Part shown: positions 36,601 through 49,816 of the stretch, one piece after another
Position numbering within the stretch: position 1 is the first letter of the stretch
How the letters are laid out: each line of letters begins with the position of its first letter
NCBI GenBank assembly: GCA_023238725.1
Contig: CM041553.1
Location: 19,007,501 to 19,071,500, forward strand
Direction: 5' to 3'
DNA from: Scortum barcoo
Lineage: Eukaryota; Chordata; Actinopteri; Centrarchiformes; Terapontidae
Length of the DNA stretch: 64,000 bases
Translations under genes and position numbers: made by a program
Notes under the pieces: model-generated
Seen by the model: the letters and a program-made list of their open reading frames with translations, nothing else
Database searches by the model: none
What the model was told of the DNA's origin: nothing

Positions 36601-39600
36601 GAGAACCTACTTGCTATTTATATCCCATCACCAGCAGAGGAGAGATGACAGCTCTCTCTTCTTCTGCTTTCCCGCTCTCTCTAAACTTCCTCTGATAAAA
36701 AGAATTAAGCAATCCGTCTTTTTCTCTCCTCCCTACAGCATTCGCTGATGTGCAGCATCGGCATCAGCATCGGCGTGCGTGTGTTCGTGTGTGCGCCGTA
36801 TCCGAGCAAGTATATGTGTGCGCATGACTGGTGTCCCTGATGCCTTACCTACATATGAAAAGTACAGAACTGGTTAGCTGTCATCCTTGGATCTCGGATG
36901 ACAACTTCTGAAAAATCAAAGGCGCGTCACACTTGTAACTTTTTGAACCACACAAATGCATTTTTGACATTACATTTTAAATAAAATAACATTTAAATAA
37001 TATCTTTCTAACAAAATGAGTGCTTCCTGAGATGCTGGTTGTGAAGATGAAAGAGGTAATTCTGGGAAAACACAGGCACAAAGGAGCAAACAGGAAAGGG
37101 AGTAAAAACGGCAAAATATACCGTTTGACAGGTGGCACACTTTTTTCTGCACTGTTCCTCCCTGAAACTGATAATAAGACACCTCACAAATGATGTAAGA
37201 TAGAAGAAAACAAGTTAACATTGTTGGTATCGTGTTGCTTGTTCTCAGCTGATCAAAGCGCTGCCCTGCAATGTGTGCTTCATATAGAGAAAATGCTGTT
37301 GGTCGAAGGTTGTAACGCAGGAATACTTATTCCTTTTCAATATACTTCCTGTACACCAAGAAAGGAGTATAGCTCAAGATTACCTCTAGGGTCTATACCT
37401 TCCGTAAAGCTGCACCTTTGACCGATGTGCTTCACATTACAGAGTCACAGAGGCAGAACTGAGTTAAGAGCACACATAAAATAAAATGTGCAGCAAGTCA
37501 CCTTTATCCAGTGGGTCTCAAACTGTGGTACCAACAGGAGTGCTGTTACAATACTCAAGGCTATTAAGAATCAGGTCAGCGAGATTTATGAAGACAACAA
37601 AACAACATGTGAAGTGCATGGACGCATTTTTCACAAAAGACAAATAGGTGATTCTCTGTAAGCAAACACATCGGTCAAAACAGACGTTAAAGAAAAATAA
37701 GGAAGCTTTGGTCAGCGCTGCATTCGCGCCTTGTGTCCTTTGTGGATAAAAATGTGGTAGTTTGGTGAAATTTGACCTGCGTTTTGTCATTTAATCATCA
37801 GGAACCCACATAAAAGTGACAAGAAACATGCATTAAGTTTTCATTTTTTCATTTTCATTTTGTGTTGATTTTGTTGATTTGGTGGACAAAGGCGGTGGTG
37901 TTTCATTTTATGTGATCCCCCCACTTCAAGGAGACTACTTCACCCAGCAGCAGCTCAAGAGACGAACCTTCACTTAGTGGTCTTCTCACTGTTGTTTGTT
38001 TATGTAGGACATATAGAGGTATCGGTATTAAACTGAGACTGTTTCATAAAACTGCACAGAGCACATTTAAATTCAAAAGACAATCAGCTTGAATTGATTT
38101 GTCATTATCTTCCGCAGTATTATTAATGACTGACCAAAGTTGAGCTGGACGCTGACAGAGAAAACAAACACATAAATACAAGATGGAAAGACAACAGCTC
38201 TGATATATCTCTATATGCTAACAGTTATGACGATTAATGATGATTTTCTGGCCATTGAGCGTTACACACCCTCATCTAATGGGATTCATCTAATTACACC
38301 AGCTTTCTGGTTGTTGTCTTGCCTCTGGGATTGAGCTCTCTCGTTCTATCTCGCCTCCAGGAGCCCTGCAAATCTAAAGATCACAGAACCTGCGGATCAT
38401 TTTAATGGCTGCTGAAATGAGCATCTCTTCAGGCAACAGCTCAACTTTCTCCCACTCAGAAACTTTCCTGGAGTGTTACATGCGACCCACCGAGTACTTC
38501 TGCACTGTTGCCTACTCTCTTTCTCTTCGTGCGGGGTCCTCCCACCAGCGCCTACAACCTGTGGCTGATTGCAAGTGGAGCAGAGAGGGGAGTTCTTCCC
38601 ATTCGAACTGCTTTGGAGACTATGTAACTTTGTTGCCTTTGGGGTTTTCAAGGGTTTTATACTGTTTCCGAAGCCTTCTACATGTACTCTTTTCCAAATG
38701 TTCATTAGAATCAGACACACCAGGTCTCGAGTGATACCTGCTGTACCTTCTGGTGTTTCAGGTGAATGTTTTGTGAGCTTCTCTGTATAACTGCTTCCAT
38801 CCCTATAATTTTACAAGGGACAGTCCACAACCTCTATGTTGGCATATTGTTGCTTTGCAGTGCTCTGACTGAGCAGAAATGAAAGCCCCAAGAAGGTTAC
38901 GTTATTTATTGGGATGATTTAATCTCACTATTTTTCTTATTAAAAATGAAAAAACTCTTCACCACAGCGCCACATGCACTAGATTGTTGCACTGGGTGAA
39001 AGAATAATAATCATAAAGACAAATTTAAAAAAAAGTAAAATATTATTAATTATATAAAAGTGCCAATTGGTTGTATTCTATCATTAACATACAGAAAACA
39101 TACAGGGGTGGACCACTGTGTGTGTTTGGGTACAGAAGCACAATGTACTGTGTACACATTTGCTCGGATAACACCAAGACAGACAACACACTGGTGTTTG
39201 CACTTATTTCGCCTCACAGGACTGTGTGAAAGTGCACAGAACACGTTTGGTTGACATCTCTCTCACCCTCCCGTTTTTTGTTTCTGTTAAATCCTTTATT
39301 GCACCTCGTAGGCACGGTCCACTTGCACATTAAATATTCTTAATGGTGCATTTTGGTGACTTAAACCTCAACCTGAGCAGAGGTCTAATTAGCCAGAATA
39401 AATGAAAACACTGCTCTACCAGAAATGATCCGTGGTACAGGCAACCAACAAGGGCCATTGGACGGGGGTGGGTACTAATTTACAGGGTCCAAAGGTGTGT
39501 GGGGACCTAAGAAAATTGCTTGGAATAATAATTTTAATATGATCCTCAGAGACTCTCTGTGTACAGGGCCTTGAATTCCACACCACACCAACCAGTGGAC

Positions 39601-42600
39601 CATTTTCACAGCAGATATTTTAACTTGTCATTCCAGGGAACACACAAGCGTAATCAATAACTTAAATTATAGCTCAGCTCTGGGAAGAGTCCCAGTAAGC
39701 CATACAAGTCCGCCAGCATCTTTTTTCACAGCAGACATTTTGACCTTTCATAGCAAAACAAGCAAATTTGTGCATTTTGTATTTTAGTGTCTCTATTTGG
39801 TGTTTCCAGTACACACTGTTACAGTTTAAGTGATGATGGCTGATTGCATGGCTCAAACGAGTAGTCGCAAGTAATTATTACACATGCAACAACTGTATGC
39901 TGTCTGGTGCTGGAACTAAATTTACTAATGAGTCCTTTTTGCCTTGCACAAAAGAAACCTTGTTTCTAGCATTCTCCTTCGGTGTCATCACAAAACAGGT
40001 CTGGAGGTGAATATAATTAGTTACACTTGGTAAAATAACACTGAAGACAACTGAATGACAGCACAGCCAGCTGAACACTGTACTATAATGAGGAGTTGTC
40101 TTGAAATGTAACTCATCATAGTCATAAATCTGCAGTGGCATCTGAAGAAAAGAATAATGTAGGTGTAAGCAATCCTGACATGATAATAATAATCATGAAA
40201 ATAGTGAAACTTGCTGCCCACAAGAGAAAGGCTTTCTTAGTCTTCCCACTCAGCATGTGAGTGTTAACTAAGTTTCCCCATCTTGGCAATTACACTCAAC
40301 ATTCACAGTCTGTATACATGTTGTTCTTTGGACTTTGGATTTCATACGTTGATGTTTCGAGTGTTTTAGTTCACAGTACCTCTCGTTAGGTTTTGCCAGA
40401 CATAATATGCAATGTTTGTTATACTTTACTGTTACTCTCCTACCATTTCCTGGTTAAATACCTGTTTTTACAGAGTCACTGTCGAGAAACAATATTGAAT
40501 ATTTTTATCGTTGCATACTTCACACTACAGACTACTGAATGTAGTTACTGTATGAGAAGCACCATCATTAATTTAGTATGTCCCGCTGGTTATCTGAACA
40601 GCTCAATATTGTGTTAGAGGAAAAAAAGTATTAACTCAATTTGAAAATTATATTGGTAATAAAAGCAACTTTCTCGCACGCATAATACTTCTCAAACTGT
40701 CTTTCTCCCACTAAAATACAGAGAAATTAGAATTTTTGTGCTACTTTGCTGTTGGCAATTCGAGACCGTTTAACTAGTCAAGGATTTAATAGCAGCTGAA
40801 CTGTACCACTAATCAAAAGAGCCCATCTGTGTTAGACATACTCATAGGACAAAATGTAAACAGCACCGAATTTCAGCATTTAAATCTGTCATTTCTCGTG
40901 TCAGGGCTGCATTGTCCTTGCAGGAATGACAGTGCCCGTTATGCGTCATTGCAAACTGGGGTAAACTAAGAGCACCATTATAATGGAGAGCTCCTAAGGT
41001 TGTAAACACGAAGACAAAGTACATAACTGTCAAAAAAATGTTATTGAACAGCTTGGGGCTGTACATCTGTTTGGCATGATAGATTAGCTTCGGTTCCAAG
41101 CTTTGAAAAGATATTTCTATGCACAGATAATGACTGGACAGTTCTGGGTCGCTGGGATAGCATACAGAGTGAATTGAGAAATGAGTGTGAATTGTAAAAC
41201 TTAACACAGATGTGATGTTCCCACTTAAATCTTGTCATGTGCCATTGTTTCGGTATCCTCATTTTCCCTTTTCTTTAACAGTGTAACTTAATGCATTCAT
41301 TAAAGTCCTACCTGCTTGTGTCAAGATGGTCTCTGAGTTTGCTTTTGAAACACTTGGTCTACAGACCTTTGTTAATTTGTGGCACACTTGGTTTATTCAC
41401 CTATATAATAAGCAATCACCATGCTAAAAAAGATACATGTTCAGATCTATCATGCTCAAGTTTACTTATCATAAATTAGGAAGTTTTTTAATATTTCTGT
41501 TGCATAAATGGTAAAAAATGATCAAGGTAACAGTAGTTTACACAATAATATTAAAGGTACAGCGTGTTGTGATGGGTGATACACTTGCTGAGTGCTGTAC
41601 TGTGAGTGACAGAAAATAAAATCCAATATTGTAGGTAATGTTTCTTACAGTGCGATTCTGAGACTGACCTCACCAGAAAAAACTCAAGCATTGGTCATCT
41701 GTTCAAGTGGCCGAAACAACCACTGTTTTCCTTTTCATGAAAAGCAGCTGGTTGTGGCGGTGCACAGGGTGGCTATCTTTAGTCAAACATTTTTGCAGGA
41801 GACTCTCTTCCCAAAACAAATGACAGCATCAGGCTTTTCAGCAAATGTCGCAGAGCAGCATATTATTAAGTTCAAGCGACAAAGACCCTCTAGTGGAGGA
41901 AGACTTAGAGAGCTACCAGGTCTGCAGAGGAAAGAGGTCAGGGTGGTTGAACAATCAGCAACATATTTGACTTCAACAGTGCTTCATCTCAAATTTGCTA
42001 TCGAACAGTCAGTGTCGGTTTGAACCATGACTGTGGTCTGACCATGAGGTGACTGTGACCACAACAATGGAGGTCTACTGACCGTAAGTCTTTTAAACTC
42101 AACCCATGCTCTTCCCCTAAATCTTGGCCAAAGGTGCGTTGTCAGATCAGAAAAGAGTTTAATTTTGAAATGGTACATTGTAGCTGTTTTGGAAAGCACT
42201 GATAGACAATGTTGTCCTGTGTCCTGTGTGTTTTTTGCTGTTTAGTGACTTTTATCTGTCATAAGGCAAATGATGAAAAGCCTTAGTTATTGCTTGGTGA
42301 AATTTCAATTACAACCTGTGGATTTTAAAGCGCTTTGTAAACCCCTGCTGGCCGTAAGTATTTTCTCTCCGAGAAGCATGTAATCCTTCATTTGAAGATC
42401 TGGAGATATTAGAGATTGGCTTCTCACCCATCAGCAGGGATGTGTTCATTTATCCTTTGACAGTAACTAATACAACAGAACAGCAACATGATTACCGAGG
42501 CATAGTAAGGAACAGAGATGATTAATGTGTCATTCTGCTAATTACTAGTTTCAGTAACAGACATAGTCATTGCTTATTGTTGTTGCAAATATTGTCTGGT

Positions 42601-42859
42601 GTCGCAGCTCTGTTCAAAGCGCCTAATGTCTTGCCTAATCTGACAGCCATGCTTTAACAACTGGGCAAACCAAAAATTAATCTTTTTATAGGTTGTGATT
42701 TTTTAATAACATAATAATCATCAGCTTTAGTCTCCTATCCTACTGCATGGCTGTGACTCAGTTATGTCAGTCATAACCTCCTGCTTGTAGCATTTAATAA
42801 AGCTCACTTACCTGATAGTAAATGGAGTACAACATGGTCACATCTAAGGGTAATATATA
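33626..42859. other. about 9 kb with no gene recognised
   Basis: Only short unsupported frames occur on either strand. The sequence is AT-rich, of ordinary complexity, with few microsatellites (a CA/CT run near 35735-35790). A hAT-like terminal motif is near 37510. Distal regulatory sequence is possible but cannot be told from one sequence. Confidence 0.5.
37508..37560. mobile_element. possible hAT-type terminal sequence
   Basis: The bases ccagtgggtctcaaactgtgg resemble the ends of hAT/Charlie transposons (CAGTGGTTCTCAAACT). No matching opposite end was found nearby, so this is at best a solo terminus. Confidence 0.3.
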
Positions 42860-43468
42860 CGCTACAGGCCAAAAGTTTGAAAGCAAGATCAAATTTGTAC
42901 AAAAAAAGATCATAGTTTCATTGGTATACTTTAATAAAAAAAAAACATGATTATTATATAAAGAGTAACTTATCAGAAGACATTTTTACTATAATTATCA
43001 GGTATTTGAGTTTTTCTTGCTTAGACTTTGCTTTCTTCAAAGTAACCTCCTCTGGCTTTAACAACAGCATGGCATATACGAGGCATTCGTTCCACACAGT
43101 TTTTTAAGGTATGTGCCAGGAATTGCATTACCAAGCTTTCTTAAGTTCATCAAAAAAAGACTGCTGATTTGTGAGGACGCGCTTTTCTGACTGATCGATC
43201 CAATTCATCCCACACAAGCTCAGTTGGAGAGAGGTCTGGAGACTGAGGGGGCCAAACACCCTCTTCTTTTTTGTCTAGGTAACATCAATGTATACCTAAA
43301 GGTAAATTGAGGAAAATGGTGCATATCAGTGAAAGCAAAGTCTGATCATGCAGTAAATACATCCCAAAATACATATAACGCATGTTGGTTTTTTAGAAAG
43401 GCATTGTGAACAGAAACTTGAAGTTGCTGCCTGTATTGGCCTTGCTTCCAAACTTTTGGCCTGTAGTG
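42860..43468 (-). mobile_element. Tc1-like DNA transposon, internally deleted
   Basis: Inverted ends of about 33 bases match at about 29 positions: the left reads cgctacaggccaaaagtttg (42860), and the right, reverse-complemented, reads cactacaggccaaaagtttg (43468). The element is 609 bases against roughly 1.6 kb for a full Tc1 element. Inside, the minus strand keeps remnants of the transposase C-terminal part: a decayed match to the PQSPDLxPxE region with the last catalytic acid, followed by a WDELDR-like segment. It cannot encode an active transposase. A TA target duplication is not clear on the right side, where a TG/TA microsatellite abuts. Confidence 0.85.
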
Positions 43469-45084
43469 TGTGTGTATATATACACATATATATATGTGTG
43501 TGTGTGTGTGTGTATACCCATATATATGGGTATTTTATTATAGTTTAATATTGGGTTTTCAACAAAGCTCTACTGATATTATATGTTATATTCATTGTTT
43601 TTTCCTTTTTTGTTTGCCTCTGGCAATTATTCCAGGAGCTTTGAAAGATTTCTGGTCTGGACAGAGGAATGATTAACAATAGTTTAATCAATTTCATTAT
43701 TTCAATAACCCTTGTTGCACTGATTAATTGCATTCCTTAAAGCGTGATCACTCATTCTCATGCTTATGGGCGCATTAATCTCAAGGAGACTTAGCCCCTA
43801 CATTTGTTATTACCGTGCACTTTTCCACTTTCTCCTCTACCTCAAAAAGGCTGGAAAACTATTCTCTATCACTGTGTGATCACTGAGGCCTAAAAAGATG
43901 AAGTTATCTTATTCGTAGACTGAAAGGTTTTGTTCATCCATTAAGCCAAACAAGTGAGCGCCTGGTAAATGTTAGTGAGTGCTGCACTCATCTAAAGTTT
44001 TGTCCGTCCACCATGTAAGACATGAACTTTCTCACAAATGTCAAGGATGCAAATACAAACCATGTTATGCAAGTTCTGTTCTGGAGGGCTAAGAGAAACA
44101 ATATCTGTTTGTAGCACTAAGGCAAAAAGTCACAGGTCATTGTGTTTGCAAATCTCTTGGACCATTTACACTTGGGTTTTCATAGAAATGTGACTTATAA
44201 ACAAAAGTGTGTTTATGTTTGCTGCAGTTTTTCAGTATTCACAGGTGTGCAAATTCAAATCCACCAGAAATAATTATTCAGCTTCAACAGCTTCCACCTC
44301 AGTTTTAAGGTCATTTAATGCTTTATTCCAAAATAACAGATGATTGAGCTATCTTAAATATGTTTCTGCAAAACCAGGATAGATAGACAGATAGGCAGAA
44401 AGCTAGATAGATAGCTAAATAGATGAACACAAATATAGAAAGGTGCAAATTGCAGGAACGTGTGAGTATAATTGAAATTATATGTAAAAAAGATAAGAGG
44501 ATTATTGCACAGCGCCAGAGGTAAAGTTAAATGTAAATCATAAAGTCCAATTAGTGAGCTCAGTAAGATCTCCCAGTCCACTGGTGTCCACACAACTATG
44601 GTAATGACTTTTGAATTATAACATGAGTGCACCTGTTCTGCATGATTTAATAATATATTTTGTCTAACATGAAGTGTTGGAGTGTGTCTATGTTTAAAAG
44701 GTTTTCACATTACCCTAAATGTATAATGCACAGGTGTTTTAGAGGGACTTCCAATCACTGACTCCTAAGAAAAAAGTCTTGCTCTCAAAGGTTTTTTCAC
44801 TTACAAGTCCTGAAAGGCTAACATAGTTTTACTGTATTTTACTAAAAGTGACATTATGTGTGCTATTTGTAATGCTTTCACATAATAAGAAAACAGAAAA
44901 TTGGCCTTAATCCATCTTTGATAGCTTCTCATTAATATCGCAGATCAATTCTTATCACAGCTGCAGGGCCTTTGTGCCTCAGTAATCCTTTGAGATATGA
45001 CTCCATGATCAAAGTCAGACTTCAGTTCCTACTGAGACATCAGGGGGGCTTGAGAAGGAAAGGTCTTCGCTATCTGAACCTGAG
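43469..45084. other. no gene recognised; microsatellite and GATA-type repeats
   Basis: A TG/TA microsatellite runs from about 43469 to 43530 next to the Tc1 end. Imperfect GATA repeats lie at about 44375-44425. Nothing else was seen. Confidence 0.6.
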
Positions 45085-45600
45085 CCCCTTTTCAAATTCA
45101 AATTCAAATTTATTTATTTAAAGCCCAAAATCACAAACATTGTTTGCCTTGGAGGGCTTTACAATCTGTACAGTTGTGCCACCCTCTGTCCTTAAACGCT
45201 TGAACCAGGTCAGGAAAAACTTCAAAAAACCCTTTATGGGAAAGAGAAGAAACCTGAGGAAGAGCCACAGATGAGGGATCCCTCTCCCTGGGACGGACAG
45301 ACGTGCAATAGATGCCACATGTACAGAGAACATCATCATCAATCATATATGGAATTATACACATGTCTGATTAAATTTTAGATATGCTGAGTTCATGGGT
45401 TTAGTCCATGTGTGAAGGTATCACAGGTAATGGAAAAGGAGTCTGTGAGTCCAGGTTTCTAGATGTCCTCATATGGAGCTCTGATCATGTCTCCACCAGG
45501 CCAGTGAACCTCAGACAGATGGACCACAACCAGAATCAGTGAGGAACCTGCAAGACTGGAGAGAACAGGGAGGACCGGGGCTCCGGCAGTAACATGCATT
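45085..45600. mobile_element. dispersed fish repeat (about 500 bases, family not named)
   Basis: It opens with three attcaa-type units and tttatttatttaaagccc, then gggctttacaatctgtacag, gatccctctccctgggacgg, acgtgcaatagatgccac, and further on catggatctgatcatgtctcc-like text, ending near cggggctccggcagtaac. Segments of this wording recur across fish genomes and produce spurious annotated frames. I infer a nonautonomous element but saw no terminal inverted repeat. Confidence 0.55.
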
Positions 45601-47699
45601 TTACAGGACATAAGAGTATTCACTTTGCAGATTTTTTGAAGCCAAAAACTGCTTGCCCAGAAAGACCCGATTTGAACAAAGAGACTTTTGAGATCCAAAG
45701 TTTAAGAGCAATTTGGGAAAATTTTCAGCAATCATCTCTTAAGACGTTTTGTCGAATGTCATGTGGTTTGTTCTGGACACAAATATAAAGAGAGATATTA
45801 ACCTCTCTTCTGATAGACACCCTCTATTTGGTGGTTGAGCTGGGATTTGTGCTGTTCGGAGGGTTAGTAGATCCAAAAATACAGCGTAGTGAGGATTTGC
45901 TGAGATAGCCTGGTGAATCAAGTCATTGTCAGTAAAGATTTCATCCCTCATCTCCAAGTTTTTCTCGTGTCTGTACACCGAGCCACATTTAAAAAAAACC
46001 CTCTGTCTGACTCAGCTGTAAGGAGCTGTAGGGGATGTTTGTTTTTTGTCATGGATGCAAACAAAGAAAGAAAACCCTGTTGGACACCAGCTTTTGGGGG
46101 CTGTGTCAAGCAAAAGAAATCGAACATCTGAGCTTGTTGGTTCTACTGACTCCATTCTCAACAGAGAAGTAACCCCTCGGCCATGATTGTGGAAGAAAAC
46201 ACACATGCAATACAGCCTGTCTTTTTTATTTTTGCTCTAACTGTTGGTTTGGTTGAAAATGATTTATATTCCTGCTGCTGAGAGTGGGGGTAAACAGAGA
46301 AGGGTGGGAAGAAAAGTACATGTAGTGTGTTTTTGTCTTTGATGAAGTTGTAAGAATCTGTGTACCTAAAGTATTTATTCACCTCCCACATTGGTTACAT
46401 TAGTCATTATCTATGTAACTTCTCATGAAATTAAAAGTTTCAAACGTTTATCACGCTAACCTTTGGTGACGCCCACTTTTTTTCCCTCTTCAATTTGCCA
46501 ATACTTACTTGTGTTACAATGACTTATAATGACTTGCCACTTGCCTCACAAAACAACCTCAAACGCATGTGGATCTCTGTTAACACACACCTGTCCTTTG
46601 TGTTGATTTGATTTGAGGTCTGAACCTTTTTATCAACACCCCATACACATGAAACAGCATTTTTATGCCTAGAGTATAGCTATTTAAATAAGTACCCTGC
46701 AACTAGCGACCTTTAAATATAATGTTTTATTGCTTTAAGACAATAAATTCCATATTACATCCACTTCGCCTCTCTTTCCGAGTATAATCAACGCTGCCTC
46801 CTCAATTATCAACCTTAGGTCAGGCCAGAGATCGTGTGAGGCCAAGGAGCTAGCAATCATGTCATTGGTGATGGCCCATGCACTCAGACCTAGCAGGGGC
46901 AGTGCATTTTAGAAGCACTTTTATTATATTTTCTTAAAATTCTCTTTACATGCAGACTGCAATCGATAAATCGTATTCTCTGACAATTATTCATTGTCCA
47001 GTGTCTGTCATAGGACTTCTCTAAGCCTGTCCAATCATTTCATTCTGACCAAATGTAACGACTGGACAAGCTACTTTCAAAATCTAGCTTACTCTTGTTG
47101 GGGTTTTTTTCAGTGTTGCCAACCCTAGCTTTATGTGTTTGCATATCATTAGGGTATGTACCTTGGATTTCTTTCGAAACTTATTGAGACGTTTCAGCAA
47201 AGACAGCAGAGGCACATATAATCGAGAGGAGTTAGATAACGCCTACAAATAACAGGTTTGGCAATTGTTATTTCAATTCTTAAAATATCTATAATAATGG
47301 CGAGTTTTGTTAATAGGAGAGTGGAGATTTGCTCACAAAACCTCTAGGGCTTTGCTTCATGGTCTGTTCTCATCTTACAGTGATCACAAGATAAAATGGG
47401 TGCCATGTATTACTGAGGAAAATATTTGAGAGTTATTTGTGTATTTGAATTATAGATCAGGTCACACACTTACTGAATGAAAAAAGTTATACTTACTTAA
47501 GATTATCTAAATGTGTATCATTATGAATATGTACATGTATATAAATCAAAATGTATTACAAATGCAAAGATATTTTTTACAAATACAAAAAAAGCAAAAG
47601 AAGAGGAAGAAAAATAGTGATAGTGTGCTCTTGGGCAACATAACCTTTGAAATGATTTTTCAGAATTTTAAGTCATGTTTCTGTCCATAGACCTCCAGC
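45601..47699. other. no gene recognised
   Basis: About 2.1 kb of AT-rich DNA before the first GPCR copy. Short frames only, and none resembles a known protein. Confidence 0.6.
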
Positions 47700-48388
47700 A
47701 TGATTAACACTACTTTTTTAAACACCTCCTGCCTTTCTATGCTTTTCTGTGACAGCCTCTTAAACACGGATGTAACAACGATACCCAACCTGGTCAGTCC
47801 AATCCTCCGACTTCCTTCCAACATCTACATCCTGCAACTGATAATATCACGACATCTGGTCACTTTGGAGTTCTATGCTCTCAATGAGGCGATTTTTGAA
47901 ATGTTTATCTGCCTCCATGACATTTTAGGAATGGTCGCATATGCCCTCCCTGACCCATATTTAACGAAGATCAGGATGTTTTTCAGGGGATTCATACTCA
48001 TCGGTCGTCCAGTGCTACTGGCAGTGATTTGTGTGGAGCGCTATTTAGCGGTACTTAAACCTGTGTTTTTCTTGAGGTTTAAGTCACTGAAGTACAAACT
48101 GGTCCTAGCTGGTATAATCTGGTTGTGGTTTCTGGCTTCGCCCTTATCTTAATAATTTCTGTTTCACTACGCTGTTATAGTGCACGTCATCATATGTTGT
48201 GTAGTGCAGCTTTACTGTTGTATTGGTACTCATCAAGTCCTGAAACAGCCTGGTCCAGGAGAAGGGGTGGGATGGGTAACATTAAACTGAAGGCTTTTAG
48301 GATGATATTGATCCTTACAATTTCAGTTATCCTCGTCTTTGTCCCCTTGGTGGTTACTATGTTTTTAAAAGGTTTCTTAGAGGAGTAA
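47700..48388 (+). pseudogene. rhodopsin-class GPCR pseudogene, copy 1
   Basis: A single-exon seven-helix receptor remnant. From the ATG at 47700 the frame runs through helices 1 to 4, with SNIYILQLIISRHLVTLEF, then ERYLAVLKPVFFLRFKS in the DRY-box position. Two stops in a row, TAATAA, lie at 48150-48155, in the helix 4 to loop 2 region. The same frame then continues with helix 5 (IICCVVQLYCCIG) and PGPGEG. Between about 48262 and 48285 the frame shifts to give KLKAFRMILILTISVILVF (helix 6) and stops at 48388. Helix 7 was not found downstream. It aligns along its length with copy 2 at 49817. The receptor family is a fish nucleotide- or lipid-receptor-like group by general look; the ligand is unknown. 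Confidence 0.8.
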
Positions 48389-49816
48389 CTGTATGTGTAA
48401 ATCATAAATGTGTACCAAACCTGCAGCCCTTTTGCAGGGTTTTTCCAGGCTTTGCTGTTCCTCCAAAGATTTGGTAAAGTATCTTTTATCAGGTGTCAAT
48501 AAAATATAAAATTGAGTGTCAACCCTGCATGATTTTTGATGCATCCTCAATCATTGCATTTTCAAGCTAACATTTCGCATTAAAGCTAAACAACAATGCT
48601 ATTCCTTGCAAATTGCTCGTAATTCCAATCCTATCATCACAAACCGTTATACATTGTATCCATCCATTTTCTAACCTGCTTATCCTGAGATCACAGGGTC
48701 GCAGGGCATTATACATTGTAATAACACAGCAAACTTTTTCAAGATTTACACTAATCAGCCTGTAGATTTATGCAAAACAATTTTTGCAACAAACAGACCT
48801 TATTTGATGGACTTCGGTGCGTTTGCATATAATTTGCAAAAGGGTTTACATCAGCACTCAGGTTTCAAACAGCTGAGAGGCCCACTGGAACACATGGAGT
48901 ACCTTTTCAGAAAGCATCAGGGCTGCACTGGTACCAATGTAACATGCTCTAAAAGTAAGATACCAATTTAAATTGGACAGCACTCAATCTCCTGGCCAAA
49001 ATCAATTTTTTGTGTCTTTTTTTTTTTTGCAACAGTTATAAGCTCAAACCATGGAAGGAATCATTTTTTTGCCCCGGTAAGTAAAACACAGCAGTTTTGT
49101 GTTTTATGATTTCATCCTTCAACTTGATGGTAATTTAGCAGCCCACTTTGTCTTGTTGAGGACATTTGTTTGTTATTCCACATGTAGATTCAAACTGCGA
49201 TTGTGACTGGCTGATGTCAATATACCAACAGAACCGAGTGCAATGTCTTCTTACTTGCAATACCCTTTTATACCAAAGCGGTTGCTCTAAGCGAGGCAAC
49301 ATGAATCAAAATTGCTTTTACATAATTCGTAACACTGTTTTTCATCAGGAAGTTACGTTCCCACAGATTCTAATTTAGCTTACAGGCATCTGCTAATCAG
49401 AACTTTTCTGAAGCCACACTGGAGGGAAGCCTGATCATGATTGTAAATGCACACAAGATGATGATTTACTGATGATTAAGTTTGTGGATTTTTTTTTTTT
49501 ATTATTTTATGTTTTTTAAGTGTTTAAAGGCATAGTTAACTAAACAACAACAACAAATCATGTAAATGTTGAAAACATGGTATATAAGGGCTGTCTATAC
49601 CCTGTAGTACTCAAACTGGTTCACTGCAGTTCAGTGACCATGCAGTATTGATTAGATGTAGCATGCTTGCTTCGCAGAGATTTAAGATATCTGATTATCT
49701 TTGTTTTGTTAGTCGCTGAAGGAATTGATTTTTTTTTTTTTTAACCAAAGATTCCTCCCAGCCGGAAGATAGAAGATATTCTGAAAGTATGCCTAATCTT
49801 TTTATAGGACAGTTAG
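48389..49816. other. spacer between the two GPCR copies
   Basis: About 1.4 kb with no gene. A SINE-like 3'-end remnant lies at 48655-48712 in reverse orientation (catccattttctaacctgcttatcc). T-rich homopolymers occur near 49020 and 49490. Confidence 0.6.
48655..48712 (-). mobile_element. SINE-like 3'-end remnant
   Basis: In reverse this is the gggtcgcgggg-type and ggataagcgg-type end of the 2037-2432 repeat with its ATGG tail. Only about 60 bases remain. Confidence 0.5.

Noticed and set aside
44354..44632. Minus-strand frame over GATA-type repeats
   Set aside because: Derived partly from simple repeats, with no family match.
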